From Druceiella hillmani (Eukaryota > Arthropoda > Insecta > Lepidoptera > Hepialidae), in the NCBI GenBank assembly GCA_039881145.1, contig JAYKKI010000091.1:2953501-3017500 (forward strand): DNA of 64,000 nucleotides. Reading direction: 5' to 3'. A program made the translations under genes and the position numbers. Below are positions 34,601 through 45,099 of the stretch, piece after piece; the stretch's first letter is position 1, and each line of letters opens with the position of its first letter. The notes under the pieces were generated by a model. The model was not told the origin of the DNA and made no database searches. It saw only the letters and a program-made list of their open reading frames with translations.

Positions 34601-37329
34601 GGGGCATTTCACGCCAAGCGGACAAAGAAAAAAAAGTCAGGGCGTGAAATTTGTTCATATTCTGTTTGATTATACTTCTAGTGAACATGGATGTGCGCAC
34701 CTATTTTTTTTTTCGTGTGGTGTTTTATTGTCGAGTTAAGAGCTTTTGAAAATTAATAATGTATGAAGAATGCATTTTTTGGATGCTTATTTTTTTAATC
34801 AAACAATTTGTGACAAAACTTTATAAACATTGTTTCTTGAAGTTAAAAGTATGCAGTTTTTAATTTTTCCATAGAATTCGAAATTCGAATTTTTTTTACT
34901 CGTCATAAACCGGAAGTGAAGATTCAAATCGATATTCGAGTAACTTCGACATATTTTTTTTTCAATATTATTTATTAGAATTATAGCGTTATAAATACTA
35001 ATACTCCAATAAAAAAATTAAAACGTGATCTCTAATAGTTTAGGATACAGAGCATGCAAAGTACATCCGCCTCGAAGTGAGTGAAACACATATCGCTGCT
35101 TGAAATGAGCCACTGTCAAATTAAAGCAGTAATTATATGAATAAAATACTAATATTCGCACACCTAAATCTGAACAGCTATTTTGTATGTTGGTTAAACG
35201 GAAAATAGCACTCTTTGGACCTAGGTGTATAAATGTAGGTGATTGAAATCAAACTATTTAGTCAATTTTGTAGGACAGGTACGTTTTTATTGAGAGAGTA
35301 TATAGTTTTATTTTGTAATTTTTACAATTTTCCCAGTTGCACTTTGACTGGTTCTTTTAACCAATAGACCTTCGGTGTTTGGAAAAAAAGCATGATGTTT
35401 CTTTGTTCCAGGAACAGTAATTGCAGAAGCAAAACGAACTTATAGAAAATCTCATTCTTCTTGAATACTTTCCTTTGAACAGTAGTATACAGACGTTTCA
35501 GTCAACTGAAAGGTGTAGTTATCGCATTATTCGTAGACTGGAAAGGGTTCCCAGACGTTTAAGGTTTCCCCCAAGACCACCACATGGTCCTTTTCCATGC
35601 GACGTAGCATGAAAGTGTAATTCTGCGCTTATGTTAAAATCTTGTCTATAATAAAATAAATTTACGAAATTGAACCTATTCTTGAAATGTTGAGGAGCTC
35701 CGTCTGTGATGTATTTTAAGATAGAAACCGCAATCCCATGGTCAGCTAGGTGCTGGTGAAGTATTTTTTGAAAAGCATAGAACGTGGCAGTATCGTGTTT
35801 TAAATCGTCGGAAATCATGACGATGCTCCCATGTTTTATCTCATTTCCATCTTTATAATAAAACACAGATGTCAAAAGCGTCGCTTAGTCATTGTTCCAA
35901 TGGAACGATTGGACAGCATCTTGAACGACAAAACTGTAGTTTAAAACAAAAAAAACAAAACTGTAGTTTGTAACAAAGTCATCAGCAGAAGACACTTGGG
36001 TGGCTATCGTGAAGCGGTCTGTACCTTCCCATTTTTCAAACTGAATGTTTGTCACATCATTCTCATCGAATACCGTTTTTAAATGACCATGTATTCCACT
36101 TAAGCCAGGACAGGAAGAGCAACTTACGTTTCCGGCGTTGGATTGGCACACATCATCATTTTAAGACATTCTTTATAAGATGAAAGATGCATGGTAGTAC
36201 CAGATGTTAGGTTGGCAACATCCCCTCCTCTCAACATTAGCTTAACATTTTGATGGTACATACAGACACATACCATATGTGTCCCAGAGTCTCCCGCGAA
36301 AACACATTGTTTTGGTCTTAAGGTAAAAAATTTTGTTAAGTCAACTTTTACATTTGGATGCTCTATTTTAAACTTTTGATAAAGCTCATCTATATTGCAC
36401 ATAAGCAGTTGTCTTTGCACATGTGTCTTTTTTCCATCGTCTAATTTAATGGATGAAATCTTTTTTAACTGGCATCACTCTGCTAATATCTTCACGAAGA
36501 TAATAACTTTTTACCAAGCTTTCAGTTTCGGCAGATAATTTGCGACCATCGGGAGGGTTCGGCGAAGTTAAGATGCCAAACTGTTCAATTAGTTTCTTAG
36601 CTTTTCTTGCTTGGCGTCGGGATGTTCCGAATTCTTGAGATAATTTATTCTCACTCCAGGACTTCGGTGCAATAGTGAGTATCATGGTCGTAACGGAAGT
36701 AGAAGTGGAGGGATTATTAAACTTTTCTTTGAGCTGGTTCAACATTTCTTTGTTTTCTGTTAACATATCTGTCTGTGTTGCGATGTGTTGGTATTTATCT
36801 TCAGGAATAAAGCTTTCGTCTTGGTTTGGTTGTGAATAATCACTTGATGCCTGACTAGATTGTGACTGGACAATGTTTCACATACATAAACATTGGGCAA
36901 AATTGTCCACTTTCACACGCTTCTTATGACGAGCCATGAGAAACGGATTAAAACACCGATCACCGTAAGAATCCATTTTAAATCAAATAGAAAATAGTAA
37001 CGCGTCTAGCCGATGAGCGGTCAAAGCTTCAAATAACAATAACGGTTAATTCGAACTACGAGCGGGACAGTTACGCGTCATATAACTCTTTCTAGCAAGT
37101 AACGACGATATTATTCTGGGTTAGTAATAGCTTTTATCACTCACTACGAGATGGCGTTACTGGTCGTATATCACAACATTGTCATTGTTTTGTATGAATT
37201 CGTTAATGAGAAATATGAAAAAAAAATGGGTGTGCACATCCATGTTCACTAGAAGTATAATCAAACAGAATATGAACAAATTTCACGACCTGACTCTTTT
37301 TTCGTTGTCCGCTTGGCGTGAAATGCCCC
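34601..37329 (-). mobile_element. 2.7-kb DNA transposon with about 110-bp TIRs and GTAT duplication
   Basis: 34601-34711 (starting GGGGCATTTCACGCCAAGCG) is inverted at 37218-37329 with about five differences over 110 bp. GTAT flanks both ends (34597-34600 and 37330-37333), giving a 4-bp target duplication. It encodes one broken transposase on the - strand. A 4-bp duplication is known for Sola1/Sola2 elements, but I cannot confirm that link without a search. The element lies in the 23-kb gish intron. Confidence 0.88.
35330..36976 (-). pseudogene. Transposase of the 34601-37329 element, frameshifted and deleted
   Basis: Starts at ATG 36976 (MDSYGDRCFNPFLMARHKKR), meets a stop after about 32 codons, then continues in pieces: WSENKLSQEFGTSRRQARKA (DNA-binding-like helix-turn-helix), REDISRVMPVKKDF, QLLMCNIDELYQKFKIEHPN, LRPKQCVFAGDSGTHMVCVC, SCPGLSGIHGHL, VVQDAVQSFHWNN, ITDGAPQHFKNRFNFVNL, HFHATSHGKGPCGG, and VPGTKKHHAFFPN near 35350. 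I recognise this as a transposase-like family with aspartates expected before NYSFV and in the TDG..QH.KN motif. The segment with the first aspartate is missing, replaced by a short duplication of AAAACTGTAGTTT at about 35930-35965. Not functional. Confidence 0.75.
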
Positions 37330-37494
37330 GTATGTTTAGTTTCATTCTATTATGGGTCCATTTTGTGAGATTGTAGCTCTTGCAATCTCGCAGACTTTCC
37401 AGCTTTTAAACATAAATATGGACTGTAAGTAATTTGTTGTGGGGGACTAATTTTCTTGGGATTCGCAGTGTATTGTGTGTAGTAGTAGATTGTG

Positions 37495-37555
37495 AATAGC
37501 TGGGAGTTATTTGACCAATAGCTGGGAGTTATTTGACCAATAGCTGGCAGTTATT
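37495..37555 (+). repeat. 22-bp tandem repeat, nearly three copies
   Basis: The unit AATAGCTGGGAGTTATTTGA plus CC occurs at 37495, 37517 and partly 37539. Confidence 0.9.
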
Positions 37556-39139
37556 AATAAATGGTCAAGTTAAAAAAAATGAGAATTATGACGAGAGGGA
37601 TTTTGCCACCAAAAACTTTTTTATTTCGGAAGGCGTGGACATAAAAAAAAGCAAAAAACATTGAAGACACTGATCGAAATCATAATATCTGCGATTCCTA
37701 AAGCTTATATAACTAAGATGACAGATTCATCACGGTATGTCTATATTAAAAAGAGAAAACAATCCAAGATATGAGGTAGTATCAGAAAACATTCTTTGAT
37801 GGTCTAACTGTGCAACCTAAATTGTAGATGGCATTGAAATTGCGAGGAATAGGATATCAAATTGCTGATGAGTGAGTCGGCTCTTTTTTTTTGGCGGGGT
37901 TGCTAGGAAAGTTTGTATATATAATAATAATAATGAATGTTATATAAATGTATAGGTTGATAATACCACACAGGCAATGCATTTCTGTCAAAAGGTTAGC
38001 AACAGCCCAAGAAAACAATTGGCAAAGTTGGCAATAGTGCAGATATGTCAAAAATGAAAATAAAAACATTACCTTTGAACCCTGTCAAAACAATCCATTG
38101 TAAATATTTTGCGAGTTAACATTTGAGATATATAAGGATTAATATGCTTTATCACCATGTGAAATTTCAAGTTTCTACATCAAATGTGTCTGGAAAAATG
38201 GTGTGGAGAAATTTAACATGTTTTTATCTTAAATAAAATTCTGAAAAAAAATACTTTGAGAACCCTTATAACTTTCTTTTTCAATTGATATCAATCTACA
38301 CAATTCAAGCAATTAAAAATAACAAGTTTCCATTACTAGATTAGCCCCTTCTAACATGTTTGTACAAACATTTTTGCAATTAAAAGGAAAAGTCTCAGAA
38401 AGTGACGTCTGATGAACATTATAGTATTTTAGTTTTTGTTTTGTTTTGATTTCAAATATTGCAGGATGAGGACGAGCACTGATGGAATCTTTTTTTATGT
38501 TGAGACACTAAATATCCAAGAAAAATATTAATGTACTTATTTGAATCAAGGCAAATAATATTTCGTTGGTTGTTTTTTTTTGATTAGACATTTTTTTCTG
38601 AACGTGCCTATGACATTGACTTCTCTTTTCCGCAAAATCAACACAAACTAAGCTATAGTCTACTTCGGATAGTGATAAATCTGCCACCGGTTACAGCCCT
38701 TTATTTCATTTTTGTCACAAAATTTAATACAGCTTATTTCTTGTGCCATGCAAAATGAAAAAATTGCATATATAGCATGTTATTCGCTTGTGAAAAGCAA
38801 ATGATACATGAAATATGATTGAAAATTTACAAGCAGTACTACTAACATGGCAAAAAAAAGAGAAGTTCAATTACACCTCGTATTTCTTAAATATTGCAGA
38901 GTAGTTTCACCTACTAATGAAGTGTTCGGGTGCCAGTCACTTAATTCCAAGTTTACTGTGACATTAAGCAAAACTATCCACCCACTTATGATCCAATTAA
39001 TAAAACAATGTCAATGAATAGAATAGTTTCTATTATAAAACCTAAAATACCTTTAAAATACCCTAAAATACTTTTAATCTTCATAATTTACTTCATCAAA
39101 TCTATGTTAGATTATTCAATCATAGATTTATTCTCTGCA
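37556..39139. other. gish intron sequence without recognised features
   Basis: AT-rich with no supported gene or repeat, between the DNA transposon and the old LINE. Confidence 0.45.
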
Positions 39140-39941
39140 CTTTTGACAGAGGAACCGACTTACTGGCCTGTGGATCCCAACAAAACTCCTGACTGAGGAA
39201 TGTCAGAAATGTACATAAAAATGGAATCATGTTTGGACGGCACCTCCGACTGCACACCTGTATTTTGAATGCTAAGCGCCACTTTCATCTGTAGGGGCGC
39301 ATTTGAAATTCTGCACAACAGCAAAACCAATTGGAACTTTTGCCGAGACTATATTGACGAAAATACGAACCTGTCTACGCCTCTCAAAATGTAAGATGAT
39401 GTAGAGATCACCGCTTGTTATGCCACTAACCTGATCCAAGAAGCAGCATGGTTACCTACTCTATACTTTGATTAGAAACAAAAGATTCAAGATCTACATT
39501 GAAAATTTAAAAGGTGATAGCTTCAAAGAGGAGGCTAAAACGTTAGTAGTATACAAGTACAAATTGAGAGGATATAAAGACACTCAACAACACACAGAAG
39601 GATTTAAAGCGGATGCTGAGAGAAAATGAGAACAACACCCTACAAGGCAAGCTAAAGATTTGCTCAGTTTCTAAACAAGTCGTTTAAACCAATGAGCCAG
39701 AAAAAGAGATCAATGGCAACAAATGTCGCTGCCATAGAAGTTGATAACACCAGCAGAAGTCAGATAATCTATACTCTACCAAACGGCTACTGAGGAAAGA
39801 TACAGTTTTCCTAACGATTCTATTCAATGCAGTACTAAGATTATAGCATTTTTCACTTCTATGGAAAACGTCTATTATAAATATATCTAAACCTGGAAAA
39901 GCTGAACCTCTTATAGATATAGACCAATAAGTTTTTTTCCC
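39140..39941 (+). pseudogene. Older Jockey-type LINE, 5' fragment of ORF2
   Basis: Decayed homologue of ORF2 in the element at 39956-43825. TEEPTYWPVDPNKTPD (39150) is the end of the endonuclease domain; CLDGTSDCTPVF follows where SSSDHTPV should be. TNLIQEAAW lies near 39440, and a frameshifted KPGKA ... SYRYRPIS ... FFPILSN ends at the insertion point. Many stops. The same RT gene resumes at 43840, so this older copy was in place before the younger element landed in it. Confidence 0.8.
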
Positions 39942-39955
39942 ATATTATCCAACTT
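39942..39955 (+). repeat. Target site duplication, left (14 bp)
   Basis: ATATTATCCAACTT, identical to 43826-43839, flanks the Jockey-type element. Confidence 0.92.
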
Positions 39956-41074
39956 CGAACGAAATCAAAAAATCCCACAAAAAAAAGGAAAGCCACTGGC
40001 AGCCCATCACCAGAGGCTACTAAAACTACCAACAGATTCAGCGGTTTAGCTGTTGATTTGACAGAAGATGAACCGGGTTCCTTACCAACGAAACCCAATA
40101 AACCTCCTCCAATTATTCTCTATGGAGTAGAAGATATTAATAAGCTCACAACAATACTGGAAACTGCTGCGGAGAGAGGTCAATTTACATACAGAATAGT
40201 GACTAGAAATCAGCTGAGAATAACTAGCAAAGATATAGAGGTTTACAAAAAACTCATTGCTCTGGTAAGGGAAAATGGACTAATTGGTCACACCTTTAAC
40301 AGGAAAGATGATAGATGCTATAGGCTCGTCATCAGGAATCTTCACCCGTCAACACCAATAACCGCCATAAAAAAAGAAATAGAAGACACTGGTAACCAAA
40401 TCACAGGCGAAATTATTAACGCTAAATATGGTCCTGATAAAATTCCTACTTCAACCTTCTTTGTCAACCTAATCTCCGGACCTAATAACATTGCGGCCAA
40501 GAGCCTTAAGTATATATACCACCAATCCATTGTAATGGAAGATCCAAAGAAGAAAAAATCTGTAGTGCAATGCCAGAGATGCCAGCAATATGGACACACC
40601 AAAAACTATTGCCTGCGCCCATACAGATGTGTGAAATGTGGACAGTCGCACAAAACATCGGAGTGTACTAAACGCGATCGTAATACCCCAGCCCAGTGTG
40701 CCCTTTGTAACGGTCCCCACCCTGCTAATTATAAGGGATGTGAGGTATACAAAGAAATACTACTTAGACGTATTCGGAAGATCGCGCCTAAAAGTAACTT
40801 TATGGACAGAAAAGCTCAAACACCAAACAACTTGAATATCAACAACATTGAACCTGGAGACGACAAAAAGACCACTAAAAAGTCATATGCTAAAGTACTA
40901 CAAACGACAAATGCTAACTCCATCAGTAGCACGCAATTCACACACAACACAAAAGAGTCACTCTCTTTAGAAGAAATACTCTTAAAACAAACTGAGAAGT
41001 TTGATATCATACTCCAACAAATGGGCACTCTAATGAGTCTCATAGTCAAACTTGTAGATAAACTATCAAAATAG
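39956..41074 (+). CDS. LINE ORF1: gag-like nucleic-acid-binding protein, 5'-truncated
   Basis: Open from the element's first base to TAG at 41072-41074, 372 codons; no true start is present because the 5' end is lost. After a basic, low-complexity N-terminus (NPTKKKGKATGSPSPEATK) comes NKPPPIILYGV, the usual start of the PRE_C2HC/RRM-like region of Jockey gag proteins. Three zinc knuckles follow: CQRCQQYGHTKNYC, CVKCGQSHKTSEC and CALCNGPHPANYKGC. The tail is charged and leucine-rich and may be coiled (SLEEILLKQTEKFDIILQQM). Jockey ORF1 proteins bind the element RNA. No internal stop or frameshift. Confidence 0.9.
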   Translation, partial: RTKSKNPTKKRKATGSPSPEATKTTNRFSGLAVDLTEDEPGSLPTKPNKPPPIILYGVEDINKLTTILETAAERGQFTYRIVTRNQLRITSKDIEVYKKLIALVRENGLIGHTFNRKDDRCYRLVIRNLHPSTPITAIKKEIEDTGNQITGEIINAKYGPDKIPTSTFFVNLISGPNNIAAKSLKYIYHQSIVMEDPKKKKSVVQCQRCQQYGHTKNYCLRPYRCVKCGQSHKTSECTKRDRNTPAQCALCNGPHPANYKGCEVYKEILLRRIRKIAPKSNFMDRKAQTPNNLNINNIEPGDDKKTTKKSYAKVLQTTNANSISSTQFTHNTKESLSLEEILLKQTEKFDIILQQMGTLMSLIVKLVDKLSK

Positions 41075-43710
41075 GTACAACTCTACATATAGCTGCTTGG
41101 AACATAAATGGTTTAGCTCCAAACAAAAATGATGCAGAGATTCTAATGACGGAAAACAAGCTTGATGTATTGCTAATTTCAGAAGCACACTGTACACCTG
41201 CATCATGTATTAAGTTCGCAAACCACAATTGTTACCATACTTCCCACCCCGATGGAACTAGCCATGCTGGAACTGCAGTAATAGTAAAAAAATCTATTAA
41301 ACATCATCTACTTCCTAGCTACAGACATGATTACCTCCAGGCAACCACAATAGCGGTCGAAGATAAACATGGGTACTTGATTGTCTCGGCAATATACTGT
41401 CCACCAAAACACAAAGTAAGCGAAGCAATGTTCTCTCATTTTTTCAGTACGCTTGGTAACCGTTTTGTAGTGGGCGGCGACTGGAACGCTAAACACACGT
41501 GCTGGGCCTCAAGACTAACAACAACTCGAGGCCGGCAACTCAAATCAAGTATTACCAGTAATAACTTGACTACTGCCACAACAGCCGAGCCAACATACTG
41601 GCCGAGTGACCCGAATAAAATTCCTGACCTACTGGATTTTTTTGTGGCTAAAGGACTTTCAAAATACAACATCAAGGCAGAATCATGCTATCACAGCTCC
41701 TCAGACCACACACCTGTCATGTTAACAAGGCCAGAAACATTGTACAACAAAAAAACTGACTGGGAATCATTTAGGGACTACGTTGAAGAGCATCTACAGC
41801 TAAAAGTAGCTCTAAAAACACCAGAGGAAGTGGAAAACGCTACAACACATATTACAACACTGATACAAGAAGCATGTTGGATTAATACTCCTCCACTCGA
41901 CCCCCAAGTTATACCAACGAACTATCCCATACAAATAAAAAGCGCAGTCCTACACAAGAGACGTCTTCGTAGAATCTGGCATCAAAGCAGACTAACAGAA
42001 GACAAGAAGAATTTAAATAGTGCTTGTAAAACCCTAAAGGAAATGCTACAGGCTTGGCGTGATGATACTCTGCAGACACAGCTTGAATCATTGACTGCTT
42101 ATGAGGACACTAATTACTCACTATGGAAATTCACTAAGAACTACGATAGACCTCAGATAGCTAAACCACCCCTAACTATGAACTCGAAGTGGGCCAGAAC
42201 ACCCCAAGAAAAGGCAGACGCTTTTGCCGAACACCTGTCAAGAATTTTCTGTCCTAACGACAAGAACGACCAACAATTTGAAGACCATGTCGACCAAAAT
42301 TTAAGTCAAGCTCATCAGATGTCACTACCACCTGCTCCCATAACATTTTCAGAGGTCTGTAGGGTTATCAAAAACCTTAAAGAGAAAAAATCGCCTGTCT
42401 TTGACTTAATTACGAAGGAGATATTGAAGCAGCTTCCAAAAAAGGCAGTGATATTTCTTACGACGTTATTCAATGGTATCCTTAGAGTGCAACACATCCC
42501 ACAACAATGGAAAATGTCACAAATTCTGATGATTCATAAACCAGGAAAACCACCCAACAATGTAACCTCATATAGGCCAATTAGCCTATTACCTATTTTG
42601 TCAAAAGTCTTCGAGAAACTTCTCCTAAACAGAATACTTCCCATACTTGAAAAAGAACAAATAATTCCTAACCACCAGTTTGGATTCAGATCACATCATT
42701 CCACTACGGAGCAAGTTCATAGAGTTACTGAGAAAATAAGGAAATCCCTGGAAAACAAAGAGTATTGTTCCTCAGTTTTTCTCGACATCCAACAAGCATT
42801 CGATCGAGTGTGGCATAAGGGTTTACTATTTAAAATAAAAAGATACTTGTCACACAGCCTCTATCCATTACTACACTCCTACCTGACAGAACGCTGGTAC
42901 CAAGTGAAAGAGGCTGAAGCCACTTCCGAGTTCTATGAAGTCAAAGCGGGCGTTCCCCAAGGATCAGTCTTGGGACCTTTATTGTATACCTTGTATACGT
43001 GTGACCTATCGAGCACAGAGGGCACAATAACTGCGACATTTGCTGATGACACGGCGATTCTGGCAAGCAGTAAGAATGCTAATGAAGCCTCAGAAATGTT
43101 GCAAACTGGCCTTGACAAAATAACAAATTGGCTCCACAAATGGCGCATCAAGGCAAGCGCTGCTAAGTCCGTCCATGTCACCTTCACTTTGCGGAAGGGC
43201 AACTGTCCAGCTGTGAAACTGGAGAACAACACACTTCCCCAACGAGACAGCGTAAAATACCTTGGCCTACACCTTGACCGACGTTTAACCTGGCGCCAAC
43301 ACATAAAAACAAAGAGAGATGAGCTTAAGATAAGATACAACAACCTTTTATGGCTCCTAGGAAGGAATAATAAACTATCTCTAAACAACAAGCTACTCAT
43401 CTACAAAGCCTTCTTAAAACCAGTTTGGCTACATGGCGTTCAGTTATGGGGAAGTGCCAGTAACTCAAACATTGCCATACTGCAACGAATGCAAAATATG
43501 ATACTGCGCTCAATCTCGAATGTCCCATGGTACATCACTAACATGGAAATACATGAACAGTTGGGTATGAACACTGTGAAATCGGAGTTTACACAAATGA
43601 CAGAAAGATACAGAGGGAGGCTGGAACGCCACCCAAACAAACTCGCAACTGAACTACTTACTCGTAGTTATCAGAAGCGCCTCAAAAGAAAGGATGTCCT
43701 AATCTCCTGA
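41062..43710 (+). CDS. LINE ORF2: endonuclease and reverse transcriptase
   Basis: APE-type endonuclease: HIAAWNINGL (about 41086), LLISEAH with the catalytic Glu, VVGGDWNAKH, and SSSDHTPV with the catalytic His. Reverse transcriptase: SYRPISLLPILSKVFEKLL, QFGFRSHHSTTEQVHR, VFLDIQQAFDRVWHKGLL, GVPQGSVLGPLLY, TFADDTAIL (the FADD active site), KYLGLHLDRRLTWRQHIK. No frameshift. The first ATG (41146) falls after the conserved WNINGL, so the real start is upstream or lost; the frame is open from 41062, overlapping the ORF1 stop, as with reinitiation in such elements. TGA at 43708 ends it, yet the same frame continues for 30 more codons (HPLKANADCRL) to TAA at 43801, so this TGA may be a recent nonsense change. 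Confidence 0.93.
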   Translation, partial: TIKIGTTLHIAAWNINGLAPNKNDAEILMTENKLDVLLISEAHCTPASCIKFANHNCYHTSHPDGTSHAGTAVIVKKSIKHHLLPSYRHDYLQATTIAVEDKHGYLIVSAIYCPPKHKVSEAMFSHFFSTLGNRFVVGGDWNAKHTCWASRLTTTRGRQLKSSITSNNLTTATTAEPTYWPSDPNKIPDLLDFFVAKGLSKYNIKAESCYHSSSDHTPVMLTRPETLYNKKTDWESFRDYVEEHLQLKVALKTPEEVENATTHITTLIQEACWINTPPLDPQVIPTNYPIQIKSAVLHKRRLRRIWHQSRLTEDKKNLNSACKTLKEMLQAWRDDTLQTQLESLTAYEDTNYSLWKFTKNYDRPQIAKPPLTMNSKWARTPQEKADAFAEHLSRIFCPNDKNDQQFEDHVDQNLSQAHQMSLPPAPITFSEVCRVIKNLKEKKSPVFDLITKEILKQLPKKAVIFLTTLFNGILRVQHIPQQWKMSQILMIHKPGKPPNNVTSYRPISLLPILSKVFEKLLLNRILPILEKEQIIPNHQFGFRSHHSTTEQVHRVTEKIRKSLENKEYCSSVFLDIQQAFDRVWHKGLLFKIKRYLSHSLYPLLHSYLTERWYQVKEAEATSEFYEVKAGVPQGSVLGPLLYTLYTCDLSSTEGTITATFADDTAILASSKNANEASEMLQTGLDKITNWLHKWRIKASAAKSVHVTFTLRKGNCPAVKLENNTLPQRDSVKYLGLHLDRRLTWRQHIKTKRDELKIRYNNLLWLLGRNNKLSLNNKLLIYKAFLKPVWLHGVQLWGSASNSNIAILQRMQNMILRSISNVPWYITNMEIHEQLGMNTVKSEFTQMTERYRGRLERHPNKLATELLTRSYQKRLKRKDVLIS

Positions 43711-43825
43711 TTACGAGTAGATGCTCTCATTGGAGGGCACACTCTACCTGACCTATCGCCCACAAAACATCCGCTAAAAGCAAATGCTGATTGCAGATTA
43801 TAATAGAGAAAAAAAAAAAAAAAAT

Positions 43826-43839
43826 ATATTATCCAACTT
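43826..43839 (+). repeat. Target site duplication, right (14 bp)
   Basis: Exact copy of 39942-39955, directly after the A-rich tail. Confidence 0.92.
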
Positions 43840-44093
43840 ATTAGAGAAATTAATCTTGTAACGTCTCCACCCTATATTTGAGGAACAACAGGTGGTACCA
43901 TACTATCAGTTGGGGTTCTGCATAGATTACGGCACAATAGAGTAGATTCATCAAGTGGCTCAAACCATCTACAACATTGGAAAGAAAGCAATACTGTTCC
44001 ATTGTGTTCTTGGAGGTGCAACAGGCTTTCGACCGTGTGTGGTGTAAGGGTCCCCTATGCAAATTAAAACTATGTTACCGAACATTACTTACA

Positions 44094-44245
44094 TATTGAA
44101 TACATTTGGCGTTAATTTTGTAGAAATTCATTATGCACAATTAAATGAAACTACGTGATGTAGTATTATTTTTACTTTCTTTAAGTTCTTTACCACGACC
44201 TAGGTTTCGTTGTATTACAACATCTTCAGGTAGCCCACCTGATAC
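44094..44245 (-). repeat. Hammerhead-bearing repeat, copy 4, inside the old LINE
   Basis: On the - strand this is the same repeat as 1-125 and 7311-7439, with the full tail including the ACTACATCACG segment, ending at GCCAAATGTATTCAA. It lies within the RT gene of the old LINE, so it is a separate insertion. No clear target duplication is visible. Confidence 0.82.
44193..44233 (-). ncRNA. Hammerhead ribozyme-like motif in the 44-kb repeat copy
   Basis: Same fold as 7326-7366. The stem I 5' strand here is CUAC instead of CCAC, giving a U-G wobble with GUGG, so all four stem I pairs stay possible. Core, stem II and stem III are unchanged. Confidence 0.55.
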
Positions 44246-45099
44246 ATAATTCTAAGATCCCACCTGCAGGACCATACATTTCAGGTCAAGACCAGAGATA
44301 TTTTGTCATCTATCTGCCATATAAAAGCTGGAGTTCCCATCAGATTAGTGTTGGGCCCAATAATGTACACAGTCTAAATAAATGACTTATTCTATTCTGA
44401 TGAGGTGATGATTGCAACCAATCCTGATGATAGGGCAGTACTCTCATGCCATGGTGAGCCCAACACAGCATCAATAAAACTTCAAGAACATTTAGACAAA
44501 GTTGGAATATGGCTTAAAAAGTGAAGAATAAAAGCAAGTGCTGTAAAATCTATTCATATGACATTATTATTGAGCAGATAGACAGGTCTAGTAAAGCCTA
44601 CAACAACTGAAACATCACAAAAACCATTTGACTAGAGCACTTGTGGATACTGATAATAATGTATTCCGAATAAAAAGGACAAGACTAGCTTCTATCTGAA
44701 GCTATATTATTGAGTGAGATATCACATAAAAAGATGTGGTAGATTTCTAAAACCTTTGATTAGAACATTTGCTAAACAAATTTAATCATACTTATTAGTT
44801 GATCGTAAAGAGAAAAAAAAGGTTTATTCTCTCCTCGCAATTCGGTTTATTGAAATTAATAATAAAACAGTTACGTAACATTCTGCCCTTTTGTATTAGA
44901 TGATGTTAGTTACAACTTATTCTTGATTTAGGCTGGCAACACATGTCTTTGATAGTATATATCATTTAAAACTAAGTTCATGATATTCTTTTGGAGGACA
45001 AACAAAAGTTCTTTATATTGTGCTCAATATGGTGAATTTTATTTTCAACAAACAATACATGCTCGAAGATTTACTTCATTATTTCACTGCAAAGAAATT

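Larger units (their letters stand above)
39956..43825 (+). mobile_element. Jockey-type non-LTR retrotransposon, 5'-truncated, nearly intact
   Basis: About 3.87 kb, from the first base after the left duplication to the A-rich tail (43808-43825). Layout: ORF1 (gag-like, zinc knuckles) open from the very first base, then ORF2 (endonuclease plus reverse transcriptase), almost no 3' UTR, and a poly(A) tail. No LTRs and no RNase H domain, as in the Jockey clade. ORF1 begins inside the coding sequence, so the copy is 5'-truncated, typical of target-primed reverse transcription. Lack of decay suggests recent insertion. Confidence 0.92.
43840..44660 (+). pseudogene. Older Jockey-type LINE, 3' fragment of ORF2
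   Basis: Continues the RT gene interrupted at 39941: LLEKLIL, RLHPIFEEQQVVPYYQLGF (43855), then a decayed FLDIQQAFDRVW equivalent (GATGFRPCVV, 44030). After the repeat insertion at 44094-44245 it resumes with IKAGVPIRLVLGPIMYTV (44330), a decayed active-site region near 44410, LQEHLDKVGIWLKK (44490) and RIKASAVKSIHMT (44525). Frameshifts and stops throughout. Its order matches the intact ORF2, which makes the double interruption clear. Confidence 0.8.

Noticed and set aside
40342..41675. Several open frames antisense to the LINE genes
   Set aside because: They overlap conserved ORF1/ORF2 domains on the other strand and show no family motif; shadow frames.
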